This document shows positions 17,775 through 26,644 of a stretch of DNA of 64,000 nucleotides, in pieces. The notes beneath the pieces were generated by a model that saw only the letters and a program-made list of their open reading frames with translations, ran no database searches and was not told where the DNA came from. The stretch's first letter is position 1. Each line of letters begins with the position of its first letter. The translations under genes and the position numbers were made by a program. This stretch comes from Sinimarinibacterium arenosum (GTDB lineage Bacteria > Pseudomonadota > Gammaproteobacteria > Nevskiales > Nevskiaceae), in contig NZ_SUKF01000009.1 of NCBI RefSeq assembly GCF_005047655.1, positions 124,001 to 188,000 on the forward strand, read 5' to 3'.

Positions 17775-18171
17775 ACTCAACCTGAGCTTTTCAGACGTTG
17801 GGTGTATTCGTCACTGGGTGAAGACCCGCACGAAACTGCGTGAGTCCGCGCGGCTGGACGCGGCCGTGGCGATCATTCGCGAGTTTGGCATCGTTGGCGG
17901 GTTTCACCGCGCGCAGGTGATTGAGGCGCTGTCCGGACGTTTCTACTGGAAGTGCCTCGATCGCGCCGTGGATGCGCTGTTGGCCGCGCGCTGCGTCTAT
18001 GAAGCCGATGGACTGCCGCTGACCCAGGGAGGCGGGCGGACCTTTGAAATTCGTCTGGACGAAATGGTCGATGAAGATTCGTCCGGGGGCTATTCGGTGA
18101 GCGGTGAAGGCGCACAGGACAATGACTACAACCAATTCGGATTCGAAAGCCAGGACTGGGGCTTCGCCTAA
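17758..18171 (+). CDS. Hypothetical protein, possible winged-helix
   Basis: 137 residues from the ATG at 17758 (GGAGGGTCGCC upstream). The middle (AAVAIIREFGIVGGFHRAQV, then CLDRAVDALLAARCVYEADG) has the helix-helix-strand spacing of a winged-helix DNA-binding domain. The C-terminus is acidic and low in complexity (DEDSSGGYSVSGEGAQDNDY). A DNA-binding role is a guess from pattern only. The next gene starts inside its 3' end. Confidence 0.55.
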   Translation: MQPLNELNLSFSDVGCIRHWVKTRTKLRESARLDAAVAIIREFGIVGGFHRAQVIEALSGRFYWKCLDRAVDALLAARCVYEADGLPLTQGGGRTFEIRLDEMVDEDSSGGYSVSGEGAQDNDYNQFGFESQDWGFA

Positions 18172-18886
18172 AGCGGCCGATGCGACCGCGGGTATCGTGC
18201 GGGCGGTGCAATGCGAGCCTGCCCACGAGTTGGAACGGGAGGTTGCTGAGCTGGCGACCTTCTATATGAACTCCGCTATCGGCGGGGCGAGTGGCTGGGC
18301 GTGGGAGCGCATCCCGGTGCGTGCGTCGTTCTTTGTTGGCGATGCGCAACTCTTTCGCTACGCTCTGGACGACCCCAGGCTCGGGGAAAACAGGAAGGTG
18401 CACGCTCGGGCGAACCTGCACTTCAATATCGGCTACCTGGTGCAAAACCACGTGGCCTACCTTGAGCACATCGTCCCCGAGTGCATTGCAAGGTTGCTCG
18501 ACGCGATCACACGCTACTCGCAGAAGAACGGCGGCGTCGCCAAGCCCCACCGCGGCGACACGCCTTCGTGGGCGATCTGGCACAAGCAGCTCACCGGCCG
18601 CGAACCGCTCACGCCGGAGGCGACGAAACGTCTGTTCTCAAAGGTCCCGGCGCTACTGCTGGCGGGGCATACACTGGGTGAGTGCAAGTGCGACGGCGCG
18701 CAGTCCCGCTGGCATGCACTTGATAGCGCCCAGCTGCTGCGGGTGGGGCAGGGCACGCTGCGCTGCGATCACTGCCGGGAGCCCATCGTGCGCGCGAGCG
18801 ACAGTCGCCGGCCCGCCTGGATCAGTGATGAGGTGCAGTTCCTGGCGTCGCGCAGCGGCTCCGCGCCCGCGCCGACAGCGCCGTAG
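18122..18886 (+). CDS. Hypothetical protein with a C-terminal Cys cluster
   Basis: 254 residues from the ATG at 18122 (an in-frame GTG at 18104 is also possible). The N-terminal two thirds are helical (EREVAELATFYMNSAIGG, then YLVQNHVAYLEHIVPE). Near residues 185-225 CKC and CDHC could form a zinc ribbon. The gene converges on the minus-strand HD-protein gene, whose stop lies 17 bp away. Not recognised. Confidence 0.6.
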   Translation: MTTTNSDSKARTGASPKAADATAGIVRAVQCEPAHELEREVAELATFYMNSAIGGASGWAWERIPVRASFFVGDAQLFRYALDDPRLGENRKVHARANLHFNIGYLVQNHVAYLEHIVPECIARLLDAITRYSQKNGGVAKPHRGDTPSWAIWHKQLTGREPLTPEATKRLFSKVPALLLAGHTLGECKCDGAQSRWHALDSAQLLRVGQGTLRCDHCREPIVRASDSRRPAWISDEVQFLASRSGSAPAPTAP

Positions 18887-18902
18887 TCAGGCCTGCGCCG
18901 AT

Positions 18903-20384
18903 TCAGAGCGGTCGGACGCGTAGCGCATAGTCCGCATCGCCCCACGCCAGCACCGCATCCGGGTGTTCGGCGAACAGGGCGGCTCTGGACAGCAGGATCA
19001 CCGGGCCGACCTGGATGCTGCCCGACTGAACCCGAAACAGTGGCGGATCAGGATTCATCTCGCGGTAACTCTCCAGTAGCCAGCCCATGTCGCGAAACGC
19101 GGCAAGAATGGGGACCAGCGACGGATGCGTGCCGCGCCCCGGGGGCTGGGTGCGGATGGCCAGTTCGTTCTGAAGGGTTTCGCTGAGCAGTGGCGCAAGC
19201 TTGTCGCGCAGGTGCGTTTCCAGCACTGCGACATAGTTCCGGGCCATCGCGGTAAACCCATCGGCGCGGGCGAGGGCGTCGTTCGCCTTGTTGATGTTGA
19301 GGGCGAGCACCGCATTGGGCAGGACGCGACGCAGTTCCTCCATGACCTGCTCGTTGTGGACGGCATCCGCGGCCGTAGCCTGATCGGATCGGGTGGCGAT
19401 GCCGTCGGCAGCGCGGATGTTTCGCGTGAGGTTTCGGATTCGCGCATCGCCCTCCGGGTTATCCGGACGCAGGATCGCCCCGATCGGTAGGTCATCGCGG
19501 CCATGGGAGTACGTCAGCACGGCCATGAGAATGCGCTTCTCGGTGTCCTCCATGGCCTGGAACTCCGGGAGCACCCGAACCATGTGCGCGGACAGGAAGT
19601 CGTGGGTCTTCGATGACTTTTCCCAAATCGGCTCGCCGGCGGGCGTCTTGCCCCGCCGATAGGCGATGACCTTACCCAGGTCGTGCGCCAGCCCGATGAC
19701 CGGGGCGAGGGGATCGTCCGGAACCCGCTCGATCATTTCCGCTGCAACCTTGAGGCTGTGATCCCGCAGTCCGACATTCGCGTGATGGCCCTCGGGCCCG
19801 CTGGTCCAGTCCTTGTGTGCCTCGAGTGTCTCCAGCAGGGCCAACCGTAGTTGATCGACCGCGCTCGTGATCGCAAACGCCGGCGTCATTGGGATGCGCT
19901 GAAGCCAGAGGTGCGCCTCGGGGGCCGGATGTAGTAGCGCGTTCCCGGAATAGTCATAGATCGCCAGGGAGCAGCTCGGCGTTTGGAGCACCTGTGGCTT
20001 GGCCTTGAGATCGCTTGTCGCGGGCGCGCGGGTGTGGAGTTTGCTTCCCCACTCGCGCAGTTCGTCAAAGCCGGACCTCGCGACGAAAACGACGATTCCG
20101 CTAAGCGCCGTGATCCCTATGGCGTTGATGAGCGCCACCCCCACTGCCACGCCGGTCCGCAGGTGACCGCCGCGCTGCATGAGTTCGCTGGCCAGCGTCG
20201 GCACCCAGTAGAAGGAAGGGACCCGCGTGCTACCGAGCACGTACTGCGTGAAGGCCACCCCGAGATCGGTCCAGATCAATAGCGCCGTCAGCAGCGCATA
20301 GATCGCGCCGAGCATGGCCACCGTCGAAAGAAACCCACGCGCCGTCCCGATGCGGGCAAGTGATGCGTCTTTATTCGTACTCAT
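18903..20384 (-). CDS. Membrane-anchored HD-domain protein, TraI_2-like
   Basis: 493 residues. Two N-terminal membrane helices (about 21-40 and 82-105) are followed by a cytoplasmic HD domain: GHHANVGLRDHSLKVAAEM, then GLAHDLGKV with the HD pair, and a later Asp in NIRAADG. The HH-x(5-7)-H spacing before HD matches the TraI_2 domain of MOBH-type relaxase proteins of SXT/R391-like elements. No relaxase Tyr motif was recognised. It is divergent from the pilus operon and may belong to transfer. A phosphohydrolase or nuclease activity is inferred from the HD metal ligands. Confidence 0.8.
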   Translation of the reverse strand: MSTNKDASLARIGTARGFLSTVAMLGAIYALLTALLIWTDLGVAFTQYVLGSTRVPSFYWVPTLASELMQRGGHLRTGVAVGVALINAIGITALSGIVVFVARSGFDELREWGSKLHTRAPATSDLKAKPQVLQTPSCSLAIYDYSGNALLHPAPEAHLWLQRIPMTPAFAITSAVDQLRLALLETLEAHKDWTSGPEGHHANVGLRDHSLKVAAEMIERVPDDPLAPVIGLAHDLGKVIAYRRGKTPAGEPIWEKSSKTHDFLSAHMVRVLPEFQAMEDTEKRILMAVLTYSHGRDDLPIGAILRPDNPEGDARIRNLTRNIRAADGIATRSDQATAADAVHNEQVMEELRRVLPNAVLALNINKANDALARADGFTAMARNYVAVLETHLRDKLAPLLSETLQNELAIRTQPPGRGTHPSLVPILAAFRDMGWLLESYREMNPDPPLFRVQSGSIQVGPVILLSRAALFAEHPDAVLAWGDADYALRVRPL

Positions 20385-20437
20385 GCGCTAGTAGACGACG
20401 GCGGGCGCCGCCAAATCGAGGACCGAGGTCAACCCGT

Positions 20438-20450
20438 GCGTCTATAGGGG
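20438..20450 (+). promoter_or_regulatory. GCGTCTATAGGGG element before the pilus operon
   Basis: A perfect copy of the element also seen at 45342 and 49195, with variants at 28312, 35349 and 58979. It lies 50 bp before the ATG of the first pilus gene. TATAG fits a -10 element; no clear -35 was found at 16-18 bp. Confidence 0.5.
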
Positions 20451-20500
20451 AAGCAGCAATGACCAAGCGGTGTTTGGGACCACGTTTAAAGGGGTAGTCC

Positions 20501-21205
20501 ATGCGTAAGGTGGTGTTGGTAGTGGTGGCATTTGCGGGCCTGCTCAGTGGCCCAGCAATGGCGGATGGGTTCTGGACCGGCAATGAGTCGGTGCGCACCT
20601 ATCCGATCGAGTCGGTGCTCGACCAGGCGGTCCCGAAAGACGATTGCTGGAAGATCCAGCTCAGCGAGAGTCTGCGGGGCAAATCGGTGACGGCGCCCCC
20701 GACGGGGATGAGCTGGCGCGACCGCCTGCAGACCATGGCGCACGCCAATCACCTGACGGTTTCCGTTCGCGACTCCGACTGCATTGTCTCGGTGACGCCG
20801 TATCGCGATGGCGCCACCGTCGCCTCTGCGCTTCCCGGGCGCTACAACGCGGCGCCCCCGCCGCCCGCGCCCACCGCCGCGCCGGATCCGAATCGCGTGG
20901 ATCTGTCCCGCGGATTTGCCTTGGCCGCTGGCGGCACCCTCCGCGCTCAGGTCGATCGTTGGGCGAAAGCCAGCGGCTGGCACCTCGAGTGGAAGCTGTC
21001 CTACGACTACCCCGTAACCGTCGCGGCGACCTTCGGCACGGAGTTGTATCAGGCCGTAACGAATCTGGTGAGTTCCTACGAACGTGTGGGCCAGATGCGC
21101 GATGTCGAATGGGTCTTCAACAAAGGCAACAAAGTCCTGGTTGTGCGGGAAGTGGATCGCTTCACGCAGGCCAAGCGTCAAGCGCCTGCCCCTGCAGCCA
21201 ACTAA
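20501..21205 (+). CDS. pilL: TcpQ/PilL-like pilus assembly protein
   Basis: 234 residues from the ATG at 20501 (AAAGGGG upstream). The signal peptide (VVLVVVAFAGLLSGPAMA) is followed by a periplasmic N-terminal part, a Pro-rich linker (near 115-130) and a C-terminal domain (GGTLRAQVDRWAKASGWHL to KVLVVREV) typical of TcpQ/PilL, the periplasmic partner of the type IVb pilus secretin. It is shorter than R64 PilL, matching a minimal TcpQ form. First gene of the thin-pilus operon, upstream of pilN. Confidence 0.82.
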   Translation: MRKVVLVVVAFAGLLSGPAMADGFWTGNESVRTYPIESVLDQAVPKDDCWKIQLSESLRGKSVTAPPTGMSWRDRLQTMAHANHLTVSVRDSDCIVSVTPYRDGATVASALPGRYNAAPPPPAPTAAPDPNRVDLSRGFALAAGGTLRAQVDRWAKASGWHLEWKLSYDYPVTVAATFGTELYQAVTNLVSSYERVGQMRDVEWVFNKGNKVLVVREVDRFTQAKRQAPAPAAN

Positions 21206-21215
21206 GGAATCGCTC

Positions 21216-22823
21216 ATGTTCAATCTCAAACTTGCTGTAATCGGCATTGCCATGGGCGCGATGCTCGGCGGGTGCTCGGCGACCACGAAGCGGGTCGATA
21301 CCAGCACCGCGAACATTCTCGCCGACGCCAATAGCACGCTGGCGCAGTCCGACCGGTTCAACGGTTCCGAGCGTATGCGTGTACGCGCGGACGACGACAT
21401 CTATGTCAGTGGCGACCGGATTCCGATTGAGCCGGGACTTCCGGAGGTCTTTCACCAGGACTACGCGGTTGCGATGTCCAACATCGTGCCTCTCGCATTT
21501 GCCGCTGATCGCCTCACGCAGCTGACGGGCTTTCGGGTCAATGTCCACGAAGACGTGTACGCCTACTTCAAGCGCCAGCAAGTCGCATCGACCGGTGGCG
21601 CCGATCAGCAAAGCGGGCAGCAGAGTGCATCCCGGTTCACGGGGGGCTCCAACGCGGTGGGTACCGACATCTTCGTCGACCTGTCCTACAAGGGTCCGCT
21701 GACGGGCTTGCTGGATCGCATCGCCGCCAGTTTGTCGGCTTCCTGGGAGTTCGACGCCGAAGCGCAGCAGATCGATTTCTTCCGCTATCAGACGGTGTCC
21801 TACAAGATCAACGGCACTCACACCAAGGAAGCGATTCAGGGCACCGTAACCAACGCCAGCACGTCAAAGGCCGGCTCTTCGCTGACCACGATCACCGCGG
21901 GCGACCTGGACGTTTTCGCATCGGTTGAGCGGCAGATCACCGCAATGCTCACCCCGGACGGCAAGATGTCTGTGCAGTCGGCGCTGCAGACCGTGGTCGT
22001 GACCGACACACCCCGGGTGCAGGAGCGCGTGCGCACCTACGTTGAAAGCCTCAATCGCGATCTCACCCGCGAGGTGTTCATCGAGGTCAAGGTGCTCACG
22101 GTCAGTCTGAGCAATGGCGACAGTCGCGGTATCAACTTCAACCTGCTGCGCAACACGGCATCTGGCGGGATGCAGTTCGGTACGGTGCGCGACGTGCAGG
22201 GCTTTGGGACGCTGATTGGCTCGATCGCCTCGGGTGCCACCGGGGCCCTCGCGCCTTACGCCGGTTCGCAGATCATCATTGATGCGCTGTCGAAGCAGGG
22301 CAAGGTCAGCGACGTCAAGACGATCATGCTGCGTGCCCTGTCCGGTAGCGCGGCGCCGTATCAGAACACGCGCCGGATCGGTTACGTCAGCCAGGCCGGT
22401 ACGGTGTTCAGCAGCGCCACGACTGGCACAGCGCAAACAACGCGCCAGGTTGAGTTTGAGACCGTCGGATTCACCATGCGCGCACTGCCTCACATTCTGG
22501 ATGACGGCAAGCGGATGCTGCTGCAGCTGTGGGTGTCGATTTCCAATCTGGATCGGCTCGATAGCGTCGGCACCGGGGACAACATCGTGCAGATCCCGCA
22601 GGTGTCCTCCAACGACTTCCAGGAACGCTTTGGGATCACGTCGGGTGAGACGCTGGTGCTCGCCGGGTTTGAGGCGAACTCATTCAACGTGGATTCGCGT
22701 TCGATGTCGCCCAATGCGCGCTGGTGGCCGTTCGGCGGCGCGTCGAACTCCTCGGTCACTCGTGACGTGCTTGTCTTCGTGATCACGCCGGTCATCGTCG
22801 ACGGCCCGCAGCCGTCCGTCTGA
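21216..22823 (+). CDS. pilN: PilN-like secretin lipoprotein of type IVb pilus
   Basis: 535 residues from the ATG at 21216 (AAGGAAT upstream). The signal peptide ends in lipobox LGGC (Cys20). Secretin N-domains follow, and a C-terminal secretin domain with typical features: VQIPQVSSNDFQERFGITSG, GETLVLAGFE, and a final strand block ending VFVITPVIV. It forms the outer-membrane channel through which the thin pilus passes. Ten bases separate it from pilL. Family length is about 550. Confidence 0.93.
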   Translation: MFNLKLAVIGIAMGAMLGGCSATTKRVDTSTANILADANSTLAQSDRFNGSERMRVRADDDIYVSGDRIPIEPGLPEVFHQDYAVAMSNIVPLAFAADRLTQLTGFRVNVHEDVYAYFKRQQVASTGGADQQSGQQSASRFTGGSNAVGTDIFVDLSYKGPLTGLLDRIAASLSASWEFDAEAQQIDFFRYQTVSYKINGTHTKEAIQGTVTNASTSKAGSSLTTITAGDLDVFASVERQITAMLTPDGKMSVQSALQTVVVTDTPRVQERVRTYVESLNRDLTREVFIEVKVLTVSLSNGDSRGINFNLLRNTASGGMQFGTVRDVQGFGTLIGSIASGATGALAPYAGSQIIIDALSKQGKVSDVKTIMLRALSGSAAPYQNTRRIGYVSQAGTVFSSATTGTAQTTRQVEFETVGFTMRALPHILDDGKRMLLQLWVSISNLDRLDSVGTGDNIVQIPQVSSNDFQERFGITSGETLVLAGFEANSFNVDSRSMSPNARWWPFGGASNSSVTRDVLVFVITPVIVDGPQPSV

Positions 22824-22834
22824 GGTAGGCCGCT

Positions 22835-24181
22835 ATGGCAAGTATTGCCCGCATTGGAACCCGCGCGCGTTACGTTGCGAACCTGGAATGGCGCGCCGCG
22901 GAAAAGGACGCGACCATCTCAAAGCGCGTCGCTGCGATGCTGGCCGACGAGCGCGCGACCTACGGCGTGTACTACGACACCCATTCTACGTCGGGCGTCA
23001 TGGTCCGCGTTGTTGGCATGGTCCCGGACCGTGACTACGAGCCGAAGCTCAAGGGCCTGCCATCGCTTGCTGCGGCGGTAGCGCAGAAGCTCAAGGACGG
23101 ATTTGTCGTCACGCCGTTGAACTCCGCGGATGACCCGTCCCGCTGGTGGTTCTGTGGCTTTAGTAATGGGGCGGTGCGTCCCGGCACGGATCTGGTTGCA
23201 CACCAGGACACAGTGATTGCGCACCTGCGCGAGCACCTCGAGGAGGTGGGCGACGCACCGGTGTACGTGCCGCTCGCGGTTCGCGAGCACCTGTTGAATC
23301 TGGATCGCACGCTGCGCGAGTTCGATCTCGATGATCTGCTCGCGGATGCCCCTGACGATTTCAAGATCGGCCGACTCAAGAGCCAAACCTCGGCCGCCGC
23401 CATTGCGTTGTTGTTCGCTGCGGCGGCGGTCGGTGGACTGGGCTACTTCGGATACACGTTTCTGTTCCCCGAGGCTCCGGAGGTTGTCGACGCACTGACT
23501 GCAGAGGAACTGGCGGCGCAGGTGCGTGAGACGTTCCTCAGCGCACGCGGCCTGCAGGTCGACACCGTGTTGACGACGCAGCACAACGTCTGGGTTCACG
23601 ACGCAAAGGCCTTTGTTTTCGGACTCCCTCGAGTGGCAAAGGGGTACGAGCTCGACAAGGCGGTCTGCCTGCCCACTGGACGATGCAAGGTCACGTATGT
23701 CGCTGCGAAGCGTCCGTCTCTCGAAGCGTTTCGTCGGGACTTCGAGGCGCAGGCCCTTGGCCCGGTGGTTTTCCCCATGGATGGCGGCTCGGCCGAGATG
23801 ACGATGCAGTTCAGCACGCTCGATGCCACTGCGCGCCACAGGGCGCCTGCGTTCTATGACGCCATTCCGGATCACCGCGCGTTCGTGCAGGAACTGGTCA
23901 CGCGGCTCCAGCGCTTCAGCAACATCATGCCCACCGGTTGGGGGCGCACGCTGGCCCCTGTCAGGACGCTTTCAATCGGCGCCACGAATCCGTTCGGCAG
24001 CGAGTATTTCCTCGGAACCGTCTCGATCACGCTGGAGCAGCTGTGGCTGTTCGAACACCTGATCAATGTTCTGGCTTCCGAGTATCTGAGCATCCAGAAG
24101 GTTGAATTCCTCAACCACCCCAGTCCGGCGATCAAGTTCGATGCGAACTACGTCATCGCCAAATATCCCGAAACGCAATGA
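22835..24181 (+). CDS. pilO2: PilO2-like pilus assembly protein
   Basis: 448 residues from the ATG at 22835 (GAGGTAGG upstream). A cytoplasmic N-terminal domain of about 180 residues is followed by one membrane helix (AAAIALLFAAAAVGGLGYFG, near 187-206) and a large periplasmic domain. Size, topology and place between pilN and pilP identify it as PilO2, the inner-membrane platform subunit linking the ATPase side to the secretin. Its stop overlaps the next ATG (ATGA). Confidence 0.85.
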   Translation: MASIARIGTRARYVANLEWRAAEKDATISKRVAAMLADERATYGVYYDTHSTSGVMVRVVGMVPDRDYEPKLKGLPSLAAAVAQKLKDGFVVTPLNSADDPSRWWFCGFSNGAVRPGTDLVAHQDTVIAHLREHLEEVGDAPVYVPLAVREHLLNLDRTLREFDLDDLLADAPDDFKIGRLKSQTSAAAIALLFAAAAVGGLGYFGYTFLFPEAPEVVDALTAEELAAQVRETFLSARGLQVDTVLTTQHNVWVHDAKAFVFGLPRVAKGYELDKAVCLPTGRCKVTYVAAKRPSLEAFRRDFEAQALGPVVFPMDGGSAEMTMQFSTLDATARHRAPAFYDAIPDHRAFVQELVTRLQRFSNIMPTGWGRTLAPVRTLSIGATNPFGSEYFLGTVSITLEQLWLFEHLINVLASEYLSIQKVEFLNHPSPAIKFDANYVIAKYPETQ

Positions 24182-24768
24182 GGTCGATCATGCGCACTTC
24201 AGTTTTTCTCGCCTTCCTTCTGCCTGGCATCGCATTGGCGCAGGACGTGGCACTTCCGGATGCGACGGGCGTAGCGGCCCCGGCGGCCGTCACGAATAGT
24301 GCGGATCCCGCGGTTCCGTTCACGATGACCCCGCCGGGAGAGGACGCCAACACACTCCAGGTTGTTCAGGCGCTGCAGGAGCGCAGGGCGCTTCTGGAAG
24401 CGCGTGCAGGGGTCGAGGACGCGCGTGCGCGACTCAAGACCAGTACGTGCGAGGCCGATCGCGGGTGTGTGTCGTCCGCCGCCAATCCCGCCACCATTGC
24501 GCCACCGCCAGTGGGAGCGCTGCGCCCCGCCGACACCGCACCTCGGGAGTCGGACTTCACCATTGCAGGAATCTACAAGCGGGCGGGCGCCCCTGCGACG
24601 GCCGATCTGTTTGTGAACGGGGGTCGTGTCAGTGTGGAGGAGGGCGCACCACTGCCGGGCGGGTACACGGTTGCGTCGATCACGACCACCGGGGTTGCCG
24701 TCGTCAGTGCGCGCGGTAAGCGACGCCAGCTGGATTTCGCCCAGCCTGTCGACGTCCGCGGGCGCTAG
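24178..24768 (+). CDS. pilP: PilP-like pilus assembly protein
   Basis: 196 residues from the ATG at 24178, overlapping the pilO2 stop; a second in-frame ATG at 24190 sits directly before the signal peptide core and is an alternative. The signal peptide (RTSVFLAFLLPGIALA) is followed by a Pro/Ala-rich helical region and a C-terminal small beta domain (FTIAGIYKRAGAPATADLFV, then GYTVASITTTGVAVV) as in PilP/GspC HR domains. Probably bridges PilO2 and the PilN secretin in the periplasm. Confidence 0.82.
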   Translation: MRSIMRTSVFLAFLLPGIALAQDVALPDATGVAAPAAVTNSADPAVPFTMTPPGEDANTLQVVQALQERRALLEARAGVEDARARLKTSTCEADRGCVSSAANPATIAPPPVGALRPADTAPRESDFTIAGIYKRAGAPATADLFVNGGRVSVEEGAPLPGGYTVASITTTGVAVVSARGKRRQLDFAQPVDVRGR

Positions 24769-24773
24769 ACGTC

Positions 24774-26636
24774 ATGGCGTTCCTCGGTCTTGGCAGCAAG
24801 ACAAAGACTGCGAGCGCGGCCGCCGGTGTGGCCCCGCCCTCGGCGCCGCCGACTCAGGGGGTGGTCGCAAACCTCCCGGTCGCCCATGTTCGCCACCGCA
24901 GTGTGCAAAAACTCGCGAGCCTGACGGAACAGCTGCCTCATCATTCGGAGGTGCTGACCCGTCCTGGCGGCAAACTGGAAAAGTTGCTCGCGGATTCCGA
25001 ACGGCACGACGTCGCTCTGTTGGATGTGCCGGGGTCATCTGCTGCGGACATGGAATGTGCCGTCGTTTGCACGGTCAACTTCGCCGAAGGCGCTCACGGC
25101 TACGCGGATCTGCGGCGCCGGCTCGAGAAAGCCGGCTGGCGCTGCAAGCCCCCGTACCGCGCGACGCGTGAGCTGATCCAGAAGCTGTATGAAGACGGCG
25201 AAGCCAGCTCGGTGGTGTCGACCGACGCATCGGAAATGGAGCGCCTGTTCAACGCGATCGCGGCCTCGGCCATCGAGATGGGTGCTACGGATATTCACTT
25301 CGAACTTCGCGCCGGAAGCTGCGCCGTGAAGTATCGCATCAACAAGCGGTTGTCCCGCCAGAAAGACCTGAGTGGAGCGGTCGCGAACACGCTGCTGCGA
25401 ACGATGTATCAATCCCTCTCAGATCACGATACTCGCGATGCAACGCAATATTCCCTCAAAGAGCTCCAGAGCTGCGCGATTGATCGACACATTGATGGGC
25501 AGCACTATCGTTTTCGCTACCAGTGCAACCCGGTGTCGCCATCCGGTGCCGACTGTGTGTTGCGCATTCTGCCGATCGGCAGAGAGGCCGACGAACGGCC
25601 GTTCGAGGGTTTTGAAAGCCTTGGGTATAGCGTCGCGCAATCCGACTTGATCCGCGAAATGTTTGCCGACCCGAAGGGGGTCATTTTGATCGCCGGCAAG
25701 ATGGGCAGTGGCAAGTCCACCACGTTGAAGCACGGCCTGGAATATCTTGGCGCGCTGCGCCCGTACTTCAAGATCCGCACCATTGAAGATCCGCCGGAAT
25801 ACTACATTCGCGGCGCATCGCAGCATCCTGTTATCCGCCGGGTAAACACTGCCGACAAGGAAGGAAAGGGCGAGTCCGACTTTGCTCGGACGTTCCGCAC
25901 GATTCTTCGCCTGGACGCCGACGCAACGATGCTCGGGGAGATTCGCGACGCCGTCACTGCGGGGCTCACGGTGCAAGCCGGCCAGGCAGGGCAGAAAGTT
26001 GCCGCGACCGTTCACGCCAACTCGGCATTCGGGATTATCGGCCGCCTCCGGCGGCTAGCCGTTGATGCGGAAGATATGGCGGATGAGAAGTTTCTGTCTG
26101 GCCTGATGTTTCAGGAGTTGCTGCCCGTCGTCTGCCCCCATTGCAGCCTTTCGGCGCTGGACCTTTTTCAGATGGCCAGTTCCGGGACGGTGCGGCTGGG
26201 ATTGACCAGGGAGCTGGTGGAGCAGAAGACCGACACGCTGAAGCGTGTTCTCTCGTACCTCAAGCCGCATGCCCGGGACATCCGGTTCGAGGGACCTGGG
26301 TGCAAGGAATGTAGCCATCGTGGAACGGTCGGGCTGACCGTGTGCGCGGAGGTTGTCGTGCTGGATGACGACATGCGGCAGGCAATCGCTGCCGGCGATG
26401 TGCTCGGCGCGCGGCGCCATTGGGAGAGTGAGCCGGGGTTAGTCTCCGGCGCGGACGGTGTGCGCTGTGTCGACCACGGCATGAGCAAGTTGCTTGCCGG
26501 GCACGTCAGTGCGGAGGCATTCGAGGAATCCTTCGGATTCATCACGCCACGTCTGATGGCGCGCACCTTCTCGCTGTTGACGACCCACCCGGAGCTGTTT
26601 GGACTCCCGCCCCTTCAGGCGGACACTCGCGAGTAG
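24774..26636 (+). CDS. pilQ: PilQ-like type IVb pilus assembly ATPase
   Basis: 620 residues. The GspE/PilB-type secretion ATPase has Walker A GKMGSGKST (308-316), Asp box TIEDPPEYY, Walker B MLGEIRDA near 387 and His box ATVHAN near 413. A tetracysteine pair (CPHC near 457, CKEC near 510) probably binds zinc, as in GspE. The N-terminal 130 residues are divergent and Pro/Ala-rich at the start. It powers pilus polymerisation at the inner membrane. Starts six bases after pilP. Confidence 0.93.
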   Translation: MAFLGLGSKTKTASAAAGVAPPSAPPTQGVVANLPVAHVRHRSVQKLASLTEQLPHHSEVLTRPGGKLEKLLADSERHDVALLDVPGSSAADMECAVVCTVNFAEGAHGYADLRRRLEKAGWRCKPPYRATRELIQKLYEDGEASSVVSTDASEMERLFNAIAASAIEMGATDIHFELRAGSCAVKYRINKRLSRQKDLSGAVANTLLRTMYQSLSDHDTRDATQYSLKELQSCAIDRHIDGQHYRFRYQCNPVSPSGADCVLRILPIGREADERPFEGFESLGYSVAQSDLIREMFADPKGVILIAGKMGSGKSTTLKHGLEYLGALRPYFKIRTIEDPPEYYIRGASQHPVIRRVNTADKEGKGESDFARTFRTILRLDADATMLGEIRDAVTAGLTVQAGQAGQKVAATVHANSAFGIIGRLRRLAVDAEDMADEKFLSGLMFQELLPVVCPHCSLSALDLFQMASSGTVRLGLTRELVEQKTDTLKRVLSYLKPHARDIRFEGPGCKECSHRGTVGLTVCAEVVVLDDDMRQAIAAGDVLGARRHWESEPGLVSGADGVRCVDHGMSKLLAGHVSAEAFEESFGFITPRLMARTFSLLTTHPELFGLPPLQADTRE

Positions 26637-26644
26637 ATCTTCGC

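Noticed and set aside
20438-20450. CTATAGGGG as a T7-type RNA polymerase promoter
   Set aside because: The upstream recognition part is not conserved between copies and no phage RNA polymerase gene is seen.
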